The notes beneath the pieces are model-generated. The model was not told where the DNA came from. It saw only the letters and a list, made by a program, of their open reading frames with translations, and did no database searches. A program made the position numbers and the translations under genes. DNA of 64,000 nucleotides from Peptoniphilus pacaensis. GTDB taxonomy: Bacteria > Bacillota > Clostridia > Tissierellales > Peptoniphilaceae. The stretch covers positions 495,071 through 559,070 of the forward strand of contig NZ_FLQT01000003.1 of the NCBI RefSeq assembly GCF_900088125.1, given 5' to 3'. Positions 51,395 through 59,318 of this stretch are shown here, piece by piece; the first letter of the stretch is position 1; every line of letters starts with the position of its first letter.

Positions 51395-53185
51395 TCAAAT
51401 CCAGCCCTTTTTCTTAAATTCTTCGATGCGGGCCAAATCCTCAGCTGAAGGCTCTTGTACCGCTTCGACAGCGGGCCTGTTTAAGTAATCGCTGTTCCAT
51501 CGGTTTAAGATCCTGACCACCTCGTCGGACACGCGAATATTGCGCTTCATAATGGAATCCAGGTCCCAATCCATAGCGTCACAGGTGCCCATAGCATTTG
51601 TAATGGCGATCTTCGATGCCGCATAGGCTTTCTTCTTCTTATCGAAATAGCCGTTGCCCGCAACGATATTCAGCTTCTTCTCGAAAGGCAGCTTGTTTCC
51701 GATTTGTTCGATTTTTTCCTTCATCGTGTCATCCGACTCGTCGGGGAAATAATTCGTCTGCCACTTCCTCGGGAGGATGTGCTCGATCTCCCACCTGGCC
51801 GGGAGCAATTCATCCTGATGCTCGTAGGCCAAGGTCTTTAAGAGCATACGCACCACATTGCGGTTCGGGCTGTGAATATAAGTTTCCAGATTAGCCATGT
51901 CCACCGCCTTGAAATCAAAGGCAGGTACATCCGATGCGACGATAGCGGCATTCAACTTCATGATATCCGGCTTCACCGCATTGATCGTCGGCGTCGTCAG
52001 ATACTTCGTCATCAGTTCCATCAACAGCTTATTTAAAAACTTGGCGAATTTCGTTTCAAAATCGGCCTCACTTCGATAGCAGATATAATAAATGACCACC
52101 GGATATTTCCAAAACTCGTTGGGATAAGAGGTCAATGTGTCCAACCGCTGCCTGATTTTAATATTCTTCGACCACGGTTCATTCTCCAGCTCTTCGCCCT
52201 TATTCACCACCACCCACAAATCGAGAATGGCAAACAAAGTATCCATCAATTCGAGCTTGTACAAGCGTTCAAATTTATTGGCGGCATAATATTTTCTCAA
52301 GCCGGGAGTCGTACTCTTCGTGTCCTTTTCCAGAGCCCGGTAGTAAAACATATTGTAGTAGAACAACTGCTGAATGCTCTCATTCGCCTCTGCGGCCTCT
52401 TCATCTAAATCCTTCCAGCGTTCAATAAAAGCCTTCTTGTCATCGGCATCCAGCCGATTATAAATCTTGGCCTTGAAAATATCCGCATCGGACAAAGGCA
52501 GGCCCCGATCGTTAAGAGTAGAGAAAATAGTCAATGCCGTGTCTTGGGTATCCGCCGTAATGGGCAACAGAATGGCCTGATTCAACAGAGCATAGATAAA
52601 CTGATACACCATCAAGGGATTCTCCGTGGAATGCCTGTCGAATAACTCTTGGAAGAGGCGATAATTCTTCGAGTAGTTGTCTTTTGCGTCTTCGTCCGCC
52701 TGCCCGCTTTCCAAAATCGAACGCAAAATTTCATTGCCGTCGTTATTTACCACCCGCGACGTCAAAAGAATGTCCTTGTAGTCCACGGTTCCGGTAAGCT
52801 TGTTGGTACGCCAGATGGTCGGCTCAATCTTGCTTATAAAATTGTTGGCCTCCGCCGTTCGCTCCGATGCCGGCGTCTGAGTCAGCTTTGTGTAAATGGC
52901 GCGCAGCAATAAAAATAGCGAGGTAATGCGCTGCTGCCCATCGATAATTTCCTGCTCGCCGTCTTCATTCTCGTAAGAAACGACGCTACCGAGGAAATAA
53001 GAGCTTTCGTTTTCAGTGCCTCCGATGGTCGTGGTAAACTCCCACAAATCTTCAAAAAGAGTCTCCACCTGTTCATCCGTCCAGGCATAGGGCCGCTGGT
53101 ATTCGGGAATGACAAAGGGCTTCGACTTCCCGCTCCCTAAAAGCGCCTCCACACTTTGCTTATTCACTTCAATGGTCGTCGTCAT
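51395..53185 (-). CDS. DUF262/DUF1524 (GmrSD-type) restriction-like protein
   Basis: This 596-residue protein has an N-terminal DUF262 domain (IPEYQRPYAWTDEQVETLFEDLW and DGQQRITSLFLLLRAI, residues about 20-95; DGQQR is the NTP-binding motif) and a C-terminal DUF1524 HNH-type nuclease (RWEIEHILPRKW near 466). GmrS/GmrD fusions of this type cut modified phage DNA. An anti-phage role is inferred from the family. It stands alone with no modification genes nearby; an HNH-gene remnant lies just upstream on the same strand. ATG 53185 has GGAGG upstream. Confidence 0.87.
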   Translation of the reverse strand: MTTTIEVNKQSVEALLGSGKSKPFVIPEYQRPYAWTDEQVETLFEDLWEFTTTIGGTENESSYFLGSVVSYENEDGEQEIIDGQQRITSLFLLLRAIYTKLTQTPASERTAEANNFISKIEPTIWRTNKLTGTVDYKDILLTSRVVNNDGNEILRSILESGQADEDAKDNYSKNYRLFQELFDRHSTENPLMVYQFIYALLNQAILLPITADTQDTALTIFSTLNDRGLPLSDADIFKAKIYNRLDADDKKAFIERWKDLDEEAAEANESIQQLFYYNMFYYRALEKDTKSTTPGLRKYYAANKFERLYKLELMDTLFAILDLWVVVNKGEELENEPWSKNIKIRQRLDTLTSYPNEFWKYPVVIYYICYRSEADFETKFAKFLNKLLMELMTKYLTTPTINAVKPDIMKLNAAIVASDVPAFDFKAVDMANLETYIHSPNRNVVRMLLKTLAYEHQDELLPARWEIEHILPRKWQTNYFPDESDDTMKEKIEQIGNKLPFEKKLNIVAGNGYFDKKKKAYAASKIAITNAMGTCDAMDWDLDSIMKRNIRVSDEVVRILNRWNSDYLNRPAVEAVQEPSAEDLARIEEFKKKGWI

Positions 53186-53213
53186 CACATGCCCTCCTTC
53201 AAAGGGATATCAG

Positions 53214-53317
53214 TCATTGGTCTTTTTAATATTGCAGTCCCGGCAAAGCATTTGGCAATTTCCCGGTACGGTCTTGTCCTTAAATGTATGCGGTGATGCC
53301 TCATTGCTCTCCGAAAT
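53214..53317 (-). pseudogene. Remnant of an HNH endonuclease 3' end
   Basis: In one minus-strand frame the stretch before TGA at 53214-53216 reads FKDKTVPGNCQMLCRDC then NIKKTND, the typical end of HNH nucleases (conserved Asn, CxxC, CN..K). Only about 33 residues remain before an upstream in-frame stop. The part with the catalytic His is missing. It ends 28 bases before the DUF262 gene, in the same orientation. Confidence 0.65.
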
Positions 53318-53383
53318 TTATCCTTTCATCCATTCTACCGTCTATTTCATTCTTTATCTACTGCCCTGTTGCTTCGTCGCAAC

Positions 53384-53404
53384 AAAAAAGCCCTCGCAAG
53401 GGCT
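53384..53404 (-). terminator. Terminator of the CPBP protease gene
   Basis: On the minus strand AGCCCT pairs with AGGGCT around TGCG, followed by TTTTTT. It lies about 85 bases after the stop at 53491. Confidence 0.7.
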
Positions 53405-53490
53405 GTGTTTGAGAGTCTCCTCGTCGGTTCTCTCTCTTATATGGAAGGTTTTTATAGGCAAGTGGTTTGTCGTAATTTTTCTCGGCTTTC

Positions 53491-54216
53491 TCAGTCCCTA
53501 TCCTCGTTTAGTTCTGTTTCATCCTTTATCTTCAGCAGATAGGCGCAGTAGGCCGCGGATATAACCGCCGTGGCGATGATGTAGATCCACAAAATTTTCG
53601 TCGTCTCTATGCCGTATTTCGAGCTTGCGTTGATGAAGCCGTGGATCAGGATGCATGGCCAAAGGCTCTTGCTCTTATAAAAAACGATGGTGAACATAAA
53701 TCCCCATGCCACGGCAAAGATGATCTGGGCCACGGTCTCCGGCCCGCCTTGTCCCGTAAGCAGGTTGATGATGTGGCCCATGCCGAAAGTGACGGCCACG
53801 ATGACGATGGATTTCAAGAGGCCGTCTCTCGGCACCAGGGCTTTAAAGAGGAAGCCGCGGAAAATCACTTCCTCGATAAAGCCGATGAGAAGCATGGACA
53901 AGCACGCCCACCATTGGGCGAGGCCGCCGTAGGCGGGAGCGATGCCGTTCCAAAGATTGCCCGTGGCCAAGAAACACATAGGGAGAAAGTAGAGGTATTT
54001 TTTACCGTCTTTCGGCCATGTGTTCAGCTCGTATTTTCCCTGTAAATCGTATTTTTTCACCCACAGGCCGATTACCGCAGCCATGGCGGCAAGGGCGAGG
54101 AGCAGGTAGATGCTTTCGTCGCCGAATTGCCCGCGAAGGGTCATGGTCACCGCGCAATAGACGGCGATCCACAGCAGGGCAAAGGCCAATTCGTTTTTCT
54201 TGTACAGACCGTGCAT
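53491..54216 (-). CDS. CPBP-family intramembrane protease
   Basis: This 241-residue membrane protein has eight hydrophobic segments and the CPBP/Abi motifs IEEVIFRGFLFKAL (Glu-Glu...Arg, near 117) and VTFGMGHIINLL (His, near 153), plus a third motif around HGFINASSKYG (near 199). Family members cleave within membranes; in Gram-positive bacteria some give immunity to their own bacteriocins. No bacteriocin gene is seen nearby. It stands alone, with its terminator at 53384. Confidence 0.85.
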   Translation of the reverse strand: MHGLYKKNELAFALLWIAVYCAVTMTLRGQFGDESIYLLLALAAMAAVIGLWVKKYDLQGKYELNTWPKDGKKYLYFLPMCFLATGNLWNGIAPAYGGLAQWWACLSMLLIGFIEEVIFRGFLFKALVPRDGLLKSIVIVAVTFGMGHIINLLTGQGGPETVAQIIFAVAWGFMFTIVFYKSKSLWPCILIHGFINASSKYGIETTKILWIYIIATAVISAAYCAYLLKIKDETELNEDRD

Positions 54217-54298
54217 ATCATTCCTCCTCTCGCCGCCATTCTATCTTTCCCATTCACGATTCATGTCATAAGAGTGTTTATTTTTTGTTAAATCGATC

Positions 54299-55222
54299 TT
54301 ATCGCCCCAAGCCTAATTTTATTTTTTTCCTGTTTAAGATAAAGGAGCCGAGGAGCACGAGGGCCAGTCCGATGGCCATGTTGAGGGTAAAGGGCTCGCC
54401 CAGTACCAGCACCGAGAGCAGGGAGCCGAAGATCGGTATAAATAATTTATACACGCTGAATTCGTTGGCATGGTAGTGTTGCAGCACCGAGGTCCAGATA
54501 GAAAAGGAGGTCGCCGAAATAAAGGAGCCGTATAGAATCATAAGGCAGCCTTTTGCCGTAAGGGCCAAGGGCCTGCCTGCGACGCAAAGGCCGAGGACGA
54601 TGAGCACCGTCGCGCCGATAATAAATTGAAAGGCCGTGAGGATAAAGGAGTTTTCGCCCTTTCCGTATTTTCGGATCAACACCGAGGCCAGGGCGTTTAG
54701 GGTGGTGGCCATAAGCACGAAGCCTTCCCCGGCGGCGTGAAAGCCTCCCCCGGCACTTTCCCCCGCGCCTTTGGAAATCAATATGCCCATGGTGCCCAGA
54801 ATGAGGGCGATGATGATGTTGGGGTTCACCTTTTCCTTGGGGATCAGAATCGCCGAGATCAACACCACGAGAAAGGCATTGGTGGATTGAATAATGGACG
54901 ACCGCACCCCCGGCACATGGGAGAGGCCGATGTAGTAAAAAATGTATTGCAGGGACGTTTGAATCAGAGCCAGGATCACGACAAATTTCCAGTTGACTTT
55001 GTTAAAGGCTACCGGCCGCCCCTTTTCGCTTATTTTAAAATAGATGAGGGTCAAGAACCCGGCAAATAAAAAACGGATCCCCGCCACCAGTATTTTTAAT
55101 CCCGCATCCCCTTGGCCGATGCCAAGCTCCACAAAAGTGGATTTGATCAGGGGGATGGCGCTCCCCCACAAGAGCATGGCAAGGATACTTAGTAAAATGG
55201 CTTTTTTCTTATCTCTTAACAA
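54299..55222 (-). CDS. DMT-superfamily (EamA) transporter
   Basis: This is a 307-residue protein from TTG 55222, where GGAGG lies 5 bases upstream. The longer ATG frame to 55327 would run through the terminator of the preceding transcript and is rejected. It has ten helices in two EamA repeats (LLWGSAIPLIKSTFVELGI near 16; FSIWTSVLQHYHANEFSVYKLFIPIFGSLL near 235). These proteins export amino acids or other metabolites; the substrate is unknown. Confidence 0.85.
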   Translation of the reverse strand: MLRDKKKAILLSILAMLLWGSAIPLIKSTFVELGIGQGDAGLKILVAGIRFLFAGFLTLIYFKISEKGRPVAFNKVNWKFVVILALIQTSLQYIFYYIGLSHVPGVRSSIIQSTNAFLVVLISAILIPKEKVNPNIIIALILGTMGILISKGAGESAGGGFHAAGEGFVLMATTLNALASVLIRKYGKGENSFILTAFQFIIGATVLIVLGLCVAGRPLALTAKGCLMILYGSFISATSFSIWTSVLQHYHANEFSVYKLFIPIFGSLLSVLVLGEPFTLNMAIGLALVLLGSFILNRKKIKLGLGR

Positions 55223-55277
55223 ATTTGCCTCCGCAACTCTTTTATTCTCTAACGCTCGTCCATCTCTTTGACGAATC

Positions 55278-55320
55278 AAAAACCCGACAGGGCAAGGAAA
55301 GACCTGCCATGTCGGGGTAC
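55278..55320 (-). terminator. Terminator between small ORF and DMT gene
   Basis: On the minus strand CCCCGACATGGCAGG pairs imperfectly with CTTGCCCTGTCGGG and is followed by TTTTT. It follows the stop of the 44-residue ORF by about 8 bases and precedes the DMT start. A role as an attenuator for the transporter is possible. Confidence 0.7.
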
Positions 55321-55327
55321 GCTCCAT

Positions 55328-55462
55328 TTATTTCTCTTTTTTCTTCATGTTCATTCCCGTCGCCATGCATTCGACCCCGCTCGGTGATTGCTTCACTGCC
55401 TTTATCATAACATAAAGTGTGAGCGCGCCGAGAACAAATAAAGGAACATGAGCTTTTCCCAA
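55328..55462 (-). CDS. Possible 44-residue single-helix membrane protein
   Basis: From TTG 55462, behind GAGGA, the frame encodes one hydrophobic helix (PLFVLGALTLYVMIKAV) and a polar tail ending NMKKKEK, followed directly by a terminator. A longer frame from ATG 55558 (76 residues) lacks a ribosome site. There is no recognised family. The terminator placement and clear membrane helix favour a real gene, but evidence is limited. Confidence 0.4.
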   Translation of the reverse strand: MGKAHVPLFVLGALTLYVMIKAVKQSPSGVECMATGMNMKKKEK

Positions 55463-55594
55463 AAGTCCTCGACAGATGCTCCTGCTCGAACCGCGCTTTA
55501 AACATCTCTTTTTCTTATATCCACATTGATGCCGCTTGAAAATATAAAAACAGCGCATCTATGATGATTCACTGTTTTCGTCAATAGTAAACAA

Positions 55595-55873
55595 TCAAGT
55601 GTTATACACCAGGGTAATGACAGAGACGAGAATCCCGACGATGGCGAGAATCAAAAAACTCTTTTGTCTCTCCTTGGAAAAATAATATCCGATGCCTCCG
55701 CCGATAGTCAGAACGGACTGGGAAGCGATGGCCAGTACTTTCGGATAGGTGTTGGAAGGATTGCCCGATAGATCGACTTGCACGGTCACCATTTCCGGCA
55801 AGACCTTATAACCGTAAATTCCCAGCCCGATGGCTGCAACTACCATAGCCCCTAATACCATTTTCTTGTTCAT
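55595..55873 (-). CDS. Small membrane protein, DUF1648-like
   Basis: This is a 92-residue protein from ATG 55873, behind GGGAGG. It has an N-terminal helix, then VLPEMVTVQVDLSGNPSNTYPK (the LPxxV...GxP pattern of DUF1648), and two more helices. It is last in a three-gene operon started by an XRE regulator. Proteins of this type accompany XRE/SdpR-like regulators and bacteriocin immunity proteins in Firmicutes; the function here is unknown. Confidence 0.65.
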   Translation of the reverse strand: MNKKMVLGAMVVAAIGLGIYGYKVLPEMVTVQVDLSGNPSNTYPKVLAIASQSVLTIGGGIGYYFSKERQKSFLILAIVGILVSVITLVYNT

Positions 55874-55890
55874 TTTCTTTTCCTCCCCGT

Positions 55891-56331
55891 TTACATCGTG
55901 CTTTCGAATTTCGAGCGCCAATACAAGGCGTAAATTTGTATGGACAAATAGATGGCCACGACGATGACAATCTGAAATTTATCGACGCCCATTAACGAAA
56001 ACATTATGAGCATGGCGGCAAACAGATAAATCATGAGATCGTAAGCTTTCGACTTGGACTTTTCTGCGATCAATCTATTTCTTTCGTCATTTTTTTCGAT
56101 CTCGATTTGTCTCTTTAACTCCTCGTTATTTTTTGTGGAGAAATAGCTGATGATATTTCCCGTATAATGACCGAAAATCCCGCAACCGAGGCCGATCAAT
56201 AGATAGGGGATGGCGATGATCCCTCGTTCGGTGCTCGTCACGACCGTGTGACTGAAAAAACCGAGGACGATCAATCCGAGTCCCAAACATGCAAAAGCTA
56301 AATTCTTTATAACCGTGCCGTTACTTTCCAT
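55891..56331 (-). CDS. Membrane protein of XRE-led operon (DUF2178/DUF6442-like)
   Basis: This 146-residue protein has two N-terminal helices (about 9-55), a charged loop with EIEKNDERNRLIAEKSKSKAYD, and two C-terminal helices. The NDERN...K..AY pattern is found in small membrane proteins encoded next to XRE regulators. ATG 56331 overlaps the end of the regulator gene by 11 bases, and GGGGGAGG within that gene serves as its ribosome site. Function unknown. Confidence 0.65.
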   Translation of the reverse strand: MESNGTVIKNLAFACLGLGLIVLGFFSHTVVTSTERGIIAIPYLLIGLGCGIFGHYTGNIISYFSTKNNEELKRQIEIEKNDERNRLIAEKSKSKAYDLMIYLFAAMLIMFSLMGVDKFQIVIVVAIYLSIQIYALYWRSKFESTM

Positions 56332-56533
56332 CTTCCTCCCCCTCTTCATAGATAAAAATTTCTTCAATGGTCAAATTGAAATACGTTGCAATTTTAAAGG
56401 CCAAAAGAATGGAAGGATTGTATCTTCCGTTTTCTAAAGAACCGATGGTCTGCCTGGATACTTCGAGAATATCGGCGAGTTCCACTTGCGTGATTCCGTA
56501 TTCCTTTCTTATCTCTTCAAGTCTGTTCTTCAG
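56321..56533 (-). CDS. XRE-family regulator with CTG start
   Basis: This 70-residue helix-turn-helix protein (KNRLEEIRKEYGITQVELADILEVSRQTIGSLENGRYN then LAFKIATYFNLTIEEIF) is the standard single-domain YgzD/XRE form. The frame has no ATG, GTG or TTG at the expected place. CTG at 56531-56533 stands 9 bases after GGAGG, exactly where the family Met would be, so CTG is taken as the start. It overlaps the next gene and follows a strong promoter with a palindromic site, so it is probably autoregulated. Confidence 0.8.
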   Translation of the reverse strand: MKNRLEEIRKEYGITQVELADILEVSRQTIGSLENGRYNPSILLAFKIATYFNLTIEEIFIYEEGEEDGK

Positions 56534-56565
56534 ATGACATCACCTCCACGGATGACAAGCTAGCT

Positions 56566-56602
56566 TTACATCTATTGTAATGTAATCCTGCAACCATGTC
56601 AA
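56566..56602 (-). promoter_or_regulatory. Promoter and operator of the XRE operon
   Basis: On the minus strand TTGACA (56597-56602) and TACAAT (56574-56579) are 17 bases apart. The palindrome TTACAT-N8-ATGTAA (56566-56585) covers the -10 box, a natural place for the XRE protein to bind. Confidence 0.75.
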
Positions 56603-56684
56603 GTTTACTTTCCATTTTTTATGCTTACTATTTTTCTCGTGTACGTCCATGAACAACTTTTCCATTTTGTTGAATGAAGATAAA

Positions 56685-56711
56685 AAAAGCACCTACAATT
56701 GTAAGTGCTTA
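56685..56711 (-). terminator. Terminator of the toxin-antitoxin transcript
   Basis: On the minus strand AGCACTTAC pairs with GTAGGTGCT around AATT, followed by seven T. Confidence 0.75.
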
Positions 56712-56787
56712 AACAAATTCTATTCCTACAAAAAATTAAAGGGGAAGATTGAAAATTCACCGGTGGTATAGTAGCTACCGTCGTTTT

Positions 56788-56949
56788 TCAACACGCGATA
56801 CCCGGTGTAGAAATATAATACGGCTCTACATGACGATACGGCACCCTCTTCGCCGACGCCGGCTCGCTTAATTCTGTGGCGACATATTCTCGGATATGCA
56901 TCAAATGTTCTTTCGCCTGTCTCGTGATTTTTATTTTATAACGATCCAT
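56788..56949 (-). pseudogene. Truncated RelE/ParE-type toxin
   Basis: The ATG overlaps the antitoxin stop (TAATG) and the first 35 residues (MDRYKIKITRQAKEHLMHIR...YVATEL) look like the start of a RelE/ParE toxin. The frame then leaves the family pattern (KRVPYRHVEPYY) and stops after 53 residues, about half the usual length. Downstream the other frames carry unrelated-looking sequence up to the terminator. A deletion has probably removed the C-terminal catalytic strands. Confidence 0.65.
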
Positions 56950-57251
56950 TAGAGGCCTTTCTCGAGCTCCTCAAAAACATCCTCTACGGGATACGTATCT
57001 CCTCGAATGGCCTGATCATAGCCCCTTGCCATTATGCCGTTAAAGGTCTTTTCGTCCATGGTGTCACGATCCGGTAAAGATTTCGGTATGGTAAGAGTAA
57101 ATGGAATCCCCTGATTCAAAATGATTTGGCGATAAAACAGATCGATGGCCGTGGCTCTTGAAATGCCGATGGTCTCCAGAATCGATTCGGCCTGTTGTTT
57201 AATATCTTCTTGTATTCTCACATTCACATTCGCAGTTTTTGTCATTGCCAT
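56949..57251 (-). CDS. RelB/DinJ-type antitoxin
   Basis: This 100-residue protein has an N-terminal ribbon-helix-helix (KTANVNVRIQEDIKQQAESILETIGISRATAIDLFYRQI, residues 4-42) and then the RelB/DinJ phrase GIPFTLTIP. It binds the toxin and represses its own promoter. Its toxin partner is truncated, so it may now be an orphan antitoxin protecting against related toxins. The start at 57251 is used because GGGGGCG lies 7 bases upstream; the longer frame lacks a site. Confidence 0.85.
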   Translation of the reverse strand: MAMTKTANVNVRIQEDIKQQAESILETIGISRATAIDLFYRQIILNQGIPFTLTIPKSLPDRDTMDEKTFNGIMARGYDQAIRGDTYPVEDVFEELEKGL

Positions 57252-57468
57252 AGAGTTCGCCCCCTTTAAGATGATTATAAAATCTTGTGTCGCTTTTTGC
57301 AACACATGCTTTGGAAGAAAAGCCTATTCAAACATACAAAGGCTTCATTTTTTCGTTTCTGCAAACAAATTTTTTCCACCTCACACTTTCGTATGATGTG
57401 GAAAAAGTCTCTTGCCGATATAATGGGGTCAAACTCAAAAGTCACCCCTGTCAGTTTATGGAAAGAGA

Positions 57469-58602
57469 GTGATCCTTGAAGGGAGGATGACACATGAAGA
57501 CGGGTTACCATTTTTTAAAAAAGCTGTGCCAATGATTTTGGCCGCCGCACTGCTCCTTCCCCTCACCGCCTGTGGAGGCGCTGAAGAGGATCCGGTCACT
57601 GAATTCAAAATCAGAAACGACCGCATCGGCACGGAAATATCCTTTAACTTGCCCGGCAACGAAGAGGATTGGTATGTGTTAGATCATCAATTCGGAGGGA
57701 CATCGGAAGATTTCACCTACAATCCCGAAGGCGAGAATTTCGACGCCACAAATAGTTGGTGTGTTCAGGTGGAGGTATCCGCAGGAGAAACGTCATATCA
57801 AAAGATTGTCGTCGACGGGAAAGAGCCCGTGGACGACAGCCAGAGCGTGGTGGAATCCGAATCGGGTATGAAATGGGTGAAGACCACGAACGACAACTAT
57901 CATATCTCATACTCCACTTGCCTGGACGAGTATTTAAACGGCTACCGCACGGTTGACTTCACCATCCTTCCTAACGGCAACCTGGAAGAAGGCCAAGAGC
58001 CTGATCTGGAGCTCTATGACAAAATTGAAAAGACGATTCTGAACAGCTTTAAGTACGACAGCAATTATAAGGGCAAGCCCGACTTTTCCGATGCAGCTTA
58101 CACCGGCAGCCATCGCCTCAAATGGCCCTTTGAAATTCCTTTTGAAGGCGGCGTCATCAAGGCCGAAGAATACTTGGGCAATGACAAAGCCTCGGTGAAA
58201 TTCCAATACGAAGACCCTGCCAACCCGGGAGTCGTCTATCGCATCGAGTTGGCTCGGGATGAGTTGTATGATCCCGAAGCCTACGACGACAAGGCCTATT
58301 TCGATCGCCATTTCTCCAATAACGAAGATCCCGAGGTGGAAAAGGGCTTCGAGGAAATGGAAATCGCGGGCTATCCTGCGGCCATTCGTTTCAACGATGA
58401 AGACTTCAGAGACGAAGTGGTGATCGAGCTTGTCAAGGACAAGGCGGAAAAGCGCCTCATCCTCGATATGATGACTTATATCGACAGCGACAACGACGCC
58501 GACAAGGCCGATGTGAAAAACAAGCAAATGATCATCGACATGGTGACGGCCATTATTAACAGCGCACAATTCCCGGAAACAGCCGAATCCGGCGCCGATT
58601 AA
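57469..58602 (+). CDS. Hypothetical lipoprotein with disturbed start
   Basis: A signal peptide (VPMILAAALLLPLTAC) and lipobox LTACGG are clear. The roughly 340 mature residues are acidic with two similar beta-rich halves (TEFKIRNDRIGTEISFNLP; FEIPFEGGVIKAEEYLGND) and have no recognised family. GGGAGG at 57481-57486 best fits ATG 57494, which begins MKTGYHFLKK but is one base out of frame. The main frame reads through a TTTTTTAAAAAA tract. Either GTG 57469 is the start or an indel in the tract has broken it. A terminator follows. Confidence 0.6.
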   Translation: MILEGRMTHEDGLPFFKKAVPMILAAALLLPLTACGGAEEDPVTEFKIRNDRIGTEISFNLPGNEEDWYVLDHQFGGTSEDFTYNPEGENFDATNSWCVQVEVSAGETSYQKIVVDGKEPVDDSQSVVESESGMKWVKTTNDNYHISYSTCLDEYLNGYRTVDFTILPNGNLEEGQEPDLELYDKIEKTILNSFKYDSNYKGKPDFSDAAYTGSHRLKWPFEIPFEGGVIKAEEYLGNDKASVKFQYEDPANPGVVYRIELARDELYDPEAYDDKAYFDRHFSNNEDPEVEKGFEEMEIAGYPAAIRFNDEDFRDEVVIELVKDKAEKRLILDMMTYIDSDNDADKADVKNKQMIIDMVTAIINSAQFPETAESGAD

Positions 58603-58637
58603 ACTGCTTGCTTCGTAAACTTTTTTCCTTCTAAAAA

Positions 58638-58688
58638 ACAAAACGCTCCGGCCAGAGCATCATTCTAATCCGGAGCGCTTTGTATTTT
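58638..58688 (+). terminator. Terminator of the lipoprotein gene
   Basis: AAAACGCTCCGG pairs with CCGGAGCGCTTT around an 18-base loop, followed by a T-rich tail. Confidence 0.65.
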
Positions 58689-58810
58689 CTTTTGACCCGT
58701 CGACAAGGATCACATCTTCGATTCGGTTGCGAGGTAGGCCTTGATATTTAATTCGTGGAGCCTGCCCGGGGCAATAAATTCATTGCAAGGGAGCAAGACG
58801 ATGCCTATGC

Positions 58811-59200
58811 TTTTATTCCAAGGTCAAAAGAAGGGCCATTTTAAATTTCTTCGTCGCTTTTACCGAGTGCAGACCGCCCTTCGCGAAGTGAAAGTTTTCG
58901 CCGGCGCGAATGGCATGATCTGTCCCTTCGTAGCCGATCACCGCCTCGCCGTCCAGCGCAAAGATAATCGCTTCGCCGGGGGCGGCGTGTTCCGAAAGGC
59001 TCGTGCCTTCGTCGAAAGCCATGACCACAAGCTTCATTTTGTCATTATGCGCCACGTCCATGTTGACGATCTTGCCTTCCCCATAGGGAACCAGGTCTTC
59101 CAGCTTAAAAATTTCTCCTGCTTTAATGATTTCGTTCATCCTGCTCTCCTTTTCTATACACACTTCCGTATACACACTGCCTTCTGTCGTCCGCATGCCC
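58811..59200. repeat. Direct repeat of the cupin gene (copy 1, partial)
   Basis: This stretch repeats 60552-60941 at an offset of 1741 bases with high identity. It covers the C-terminal two thirds of the cupin gene. The two copies flank fprA in the same orientation. Confidence 0.88.
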
Positions 59201-59253
59201 ATAGGGGTGCCCGCCAATGTGATGATGCCGTCTCCAACTTGCACCACTTGCAA
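58813..59253 (-). pseudogene. N-terminally truncated cupin protein (partial duplicate)
   Basis: From MGMRTTEGSVYTEVCIEKES onward it is nearly identical to the complete protein at 60554-61225, including the C-terminal cupin HAAPGEAIIFALDGEAVIGYEG. The N-terminal cupin is missing: upstream, only VGDGIITLAGTPMGM-like sequence remains, with a TTG start and poor ribosome site. One cupin domain could still fold, so a functional short protein cannot be excluded. It follows fprA on the same strand. Confidence 0.7.
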
Positions 59254-59318
59254 AAATAAGATCTTCCTGTCAATTGGACATTACAACTTTTATTGAAAAA
59301 TTAGCACATTCGCTCTTA

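Noticed and set aside
57275-57511. 78-residue minus-strand frame between the antitoxin and lipoprotein
   Set aside because: It has no ribosome site, overlaps the antitoxin promoter region and has the low-complexity look of chance AT-rich sequence.
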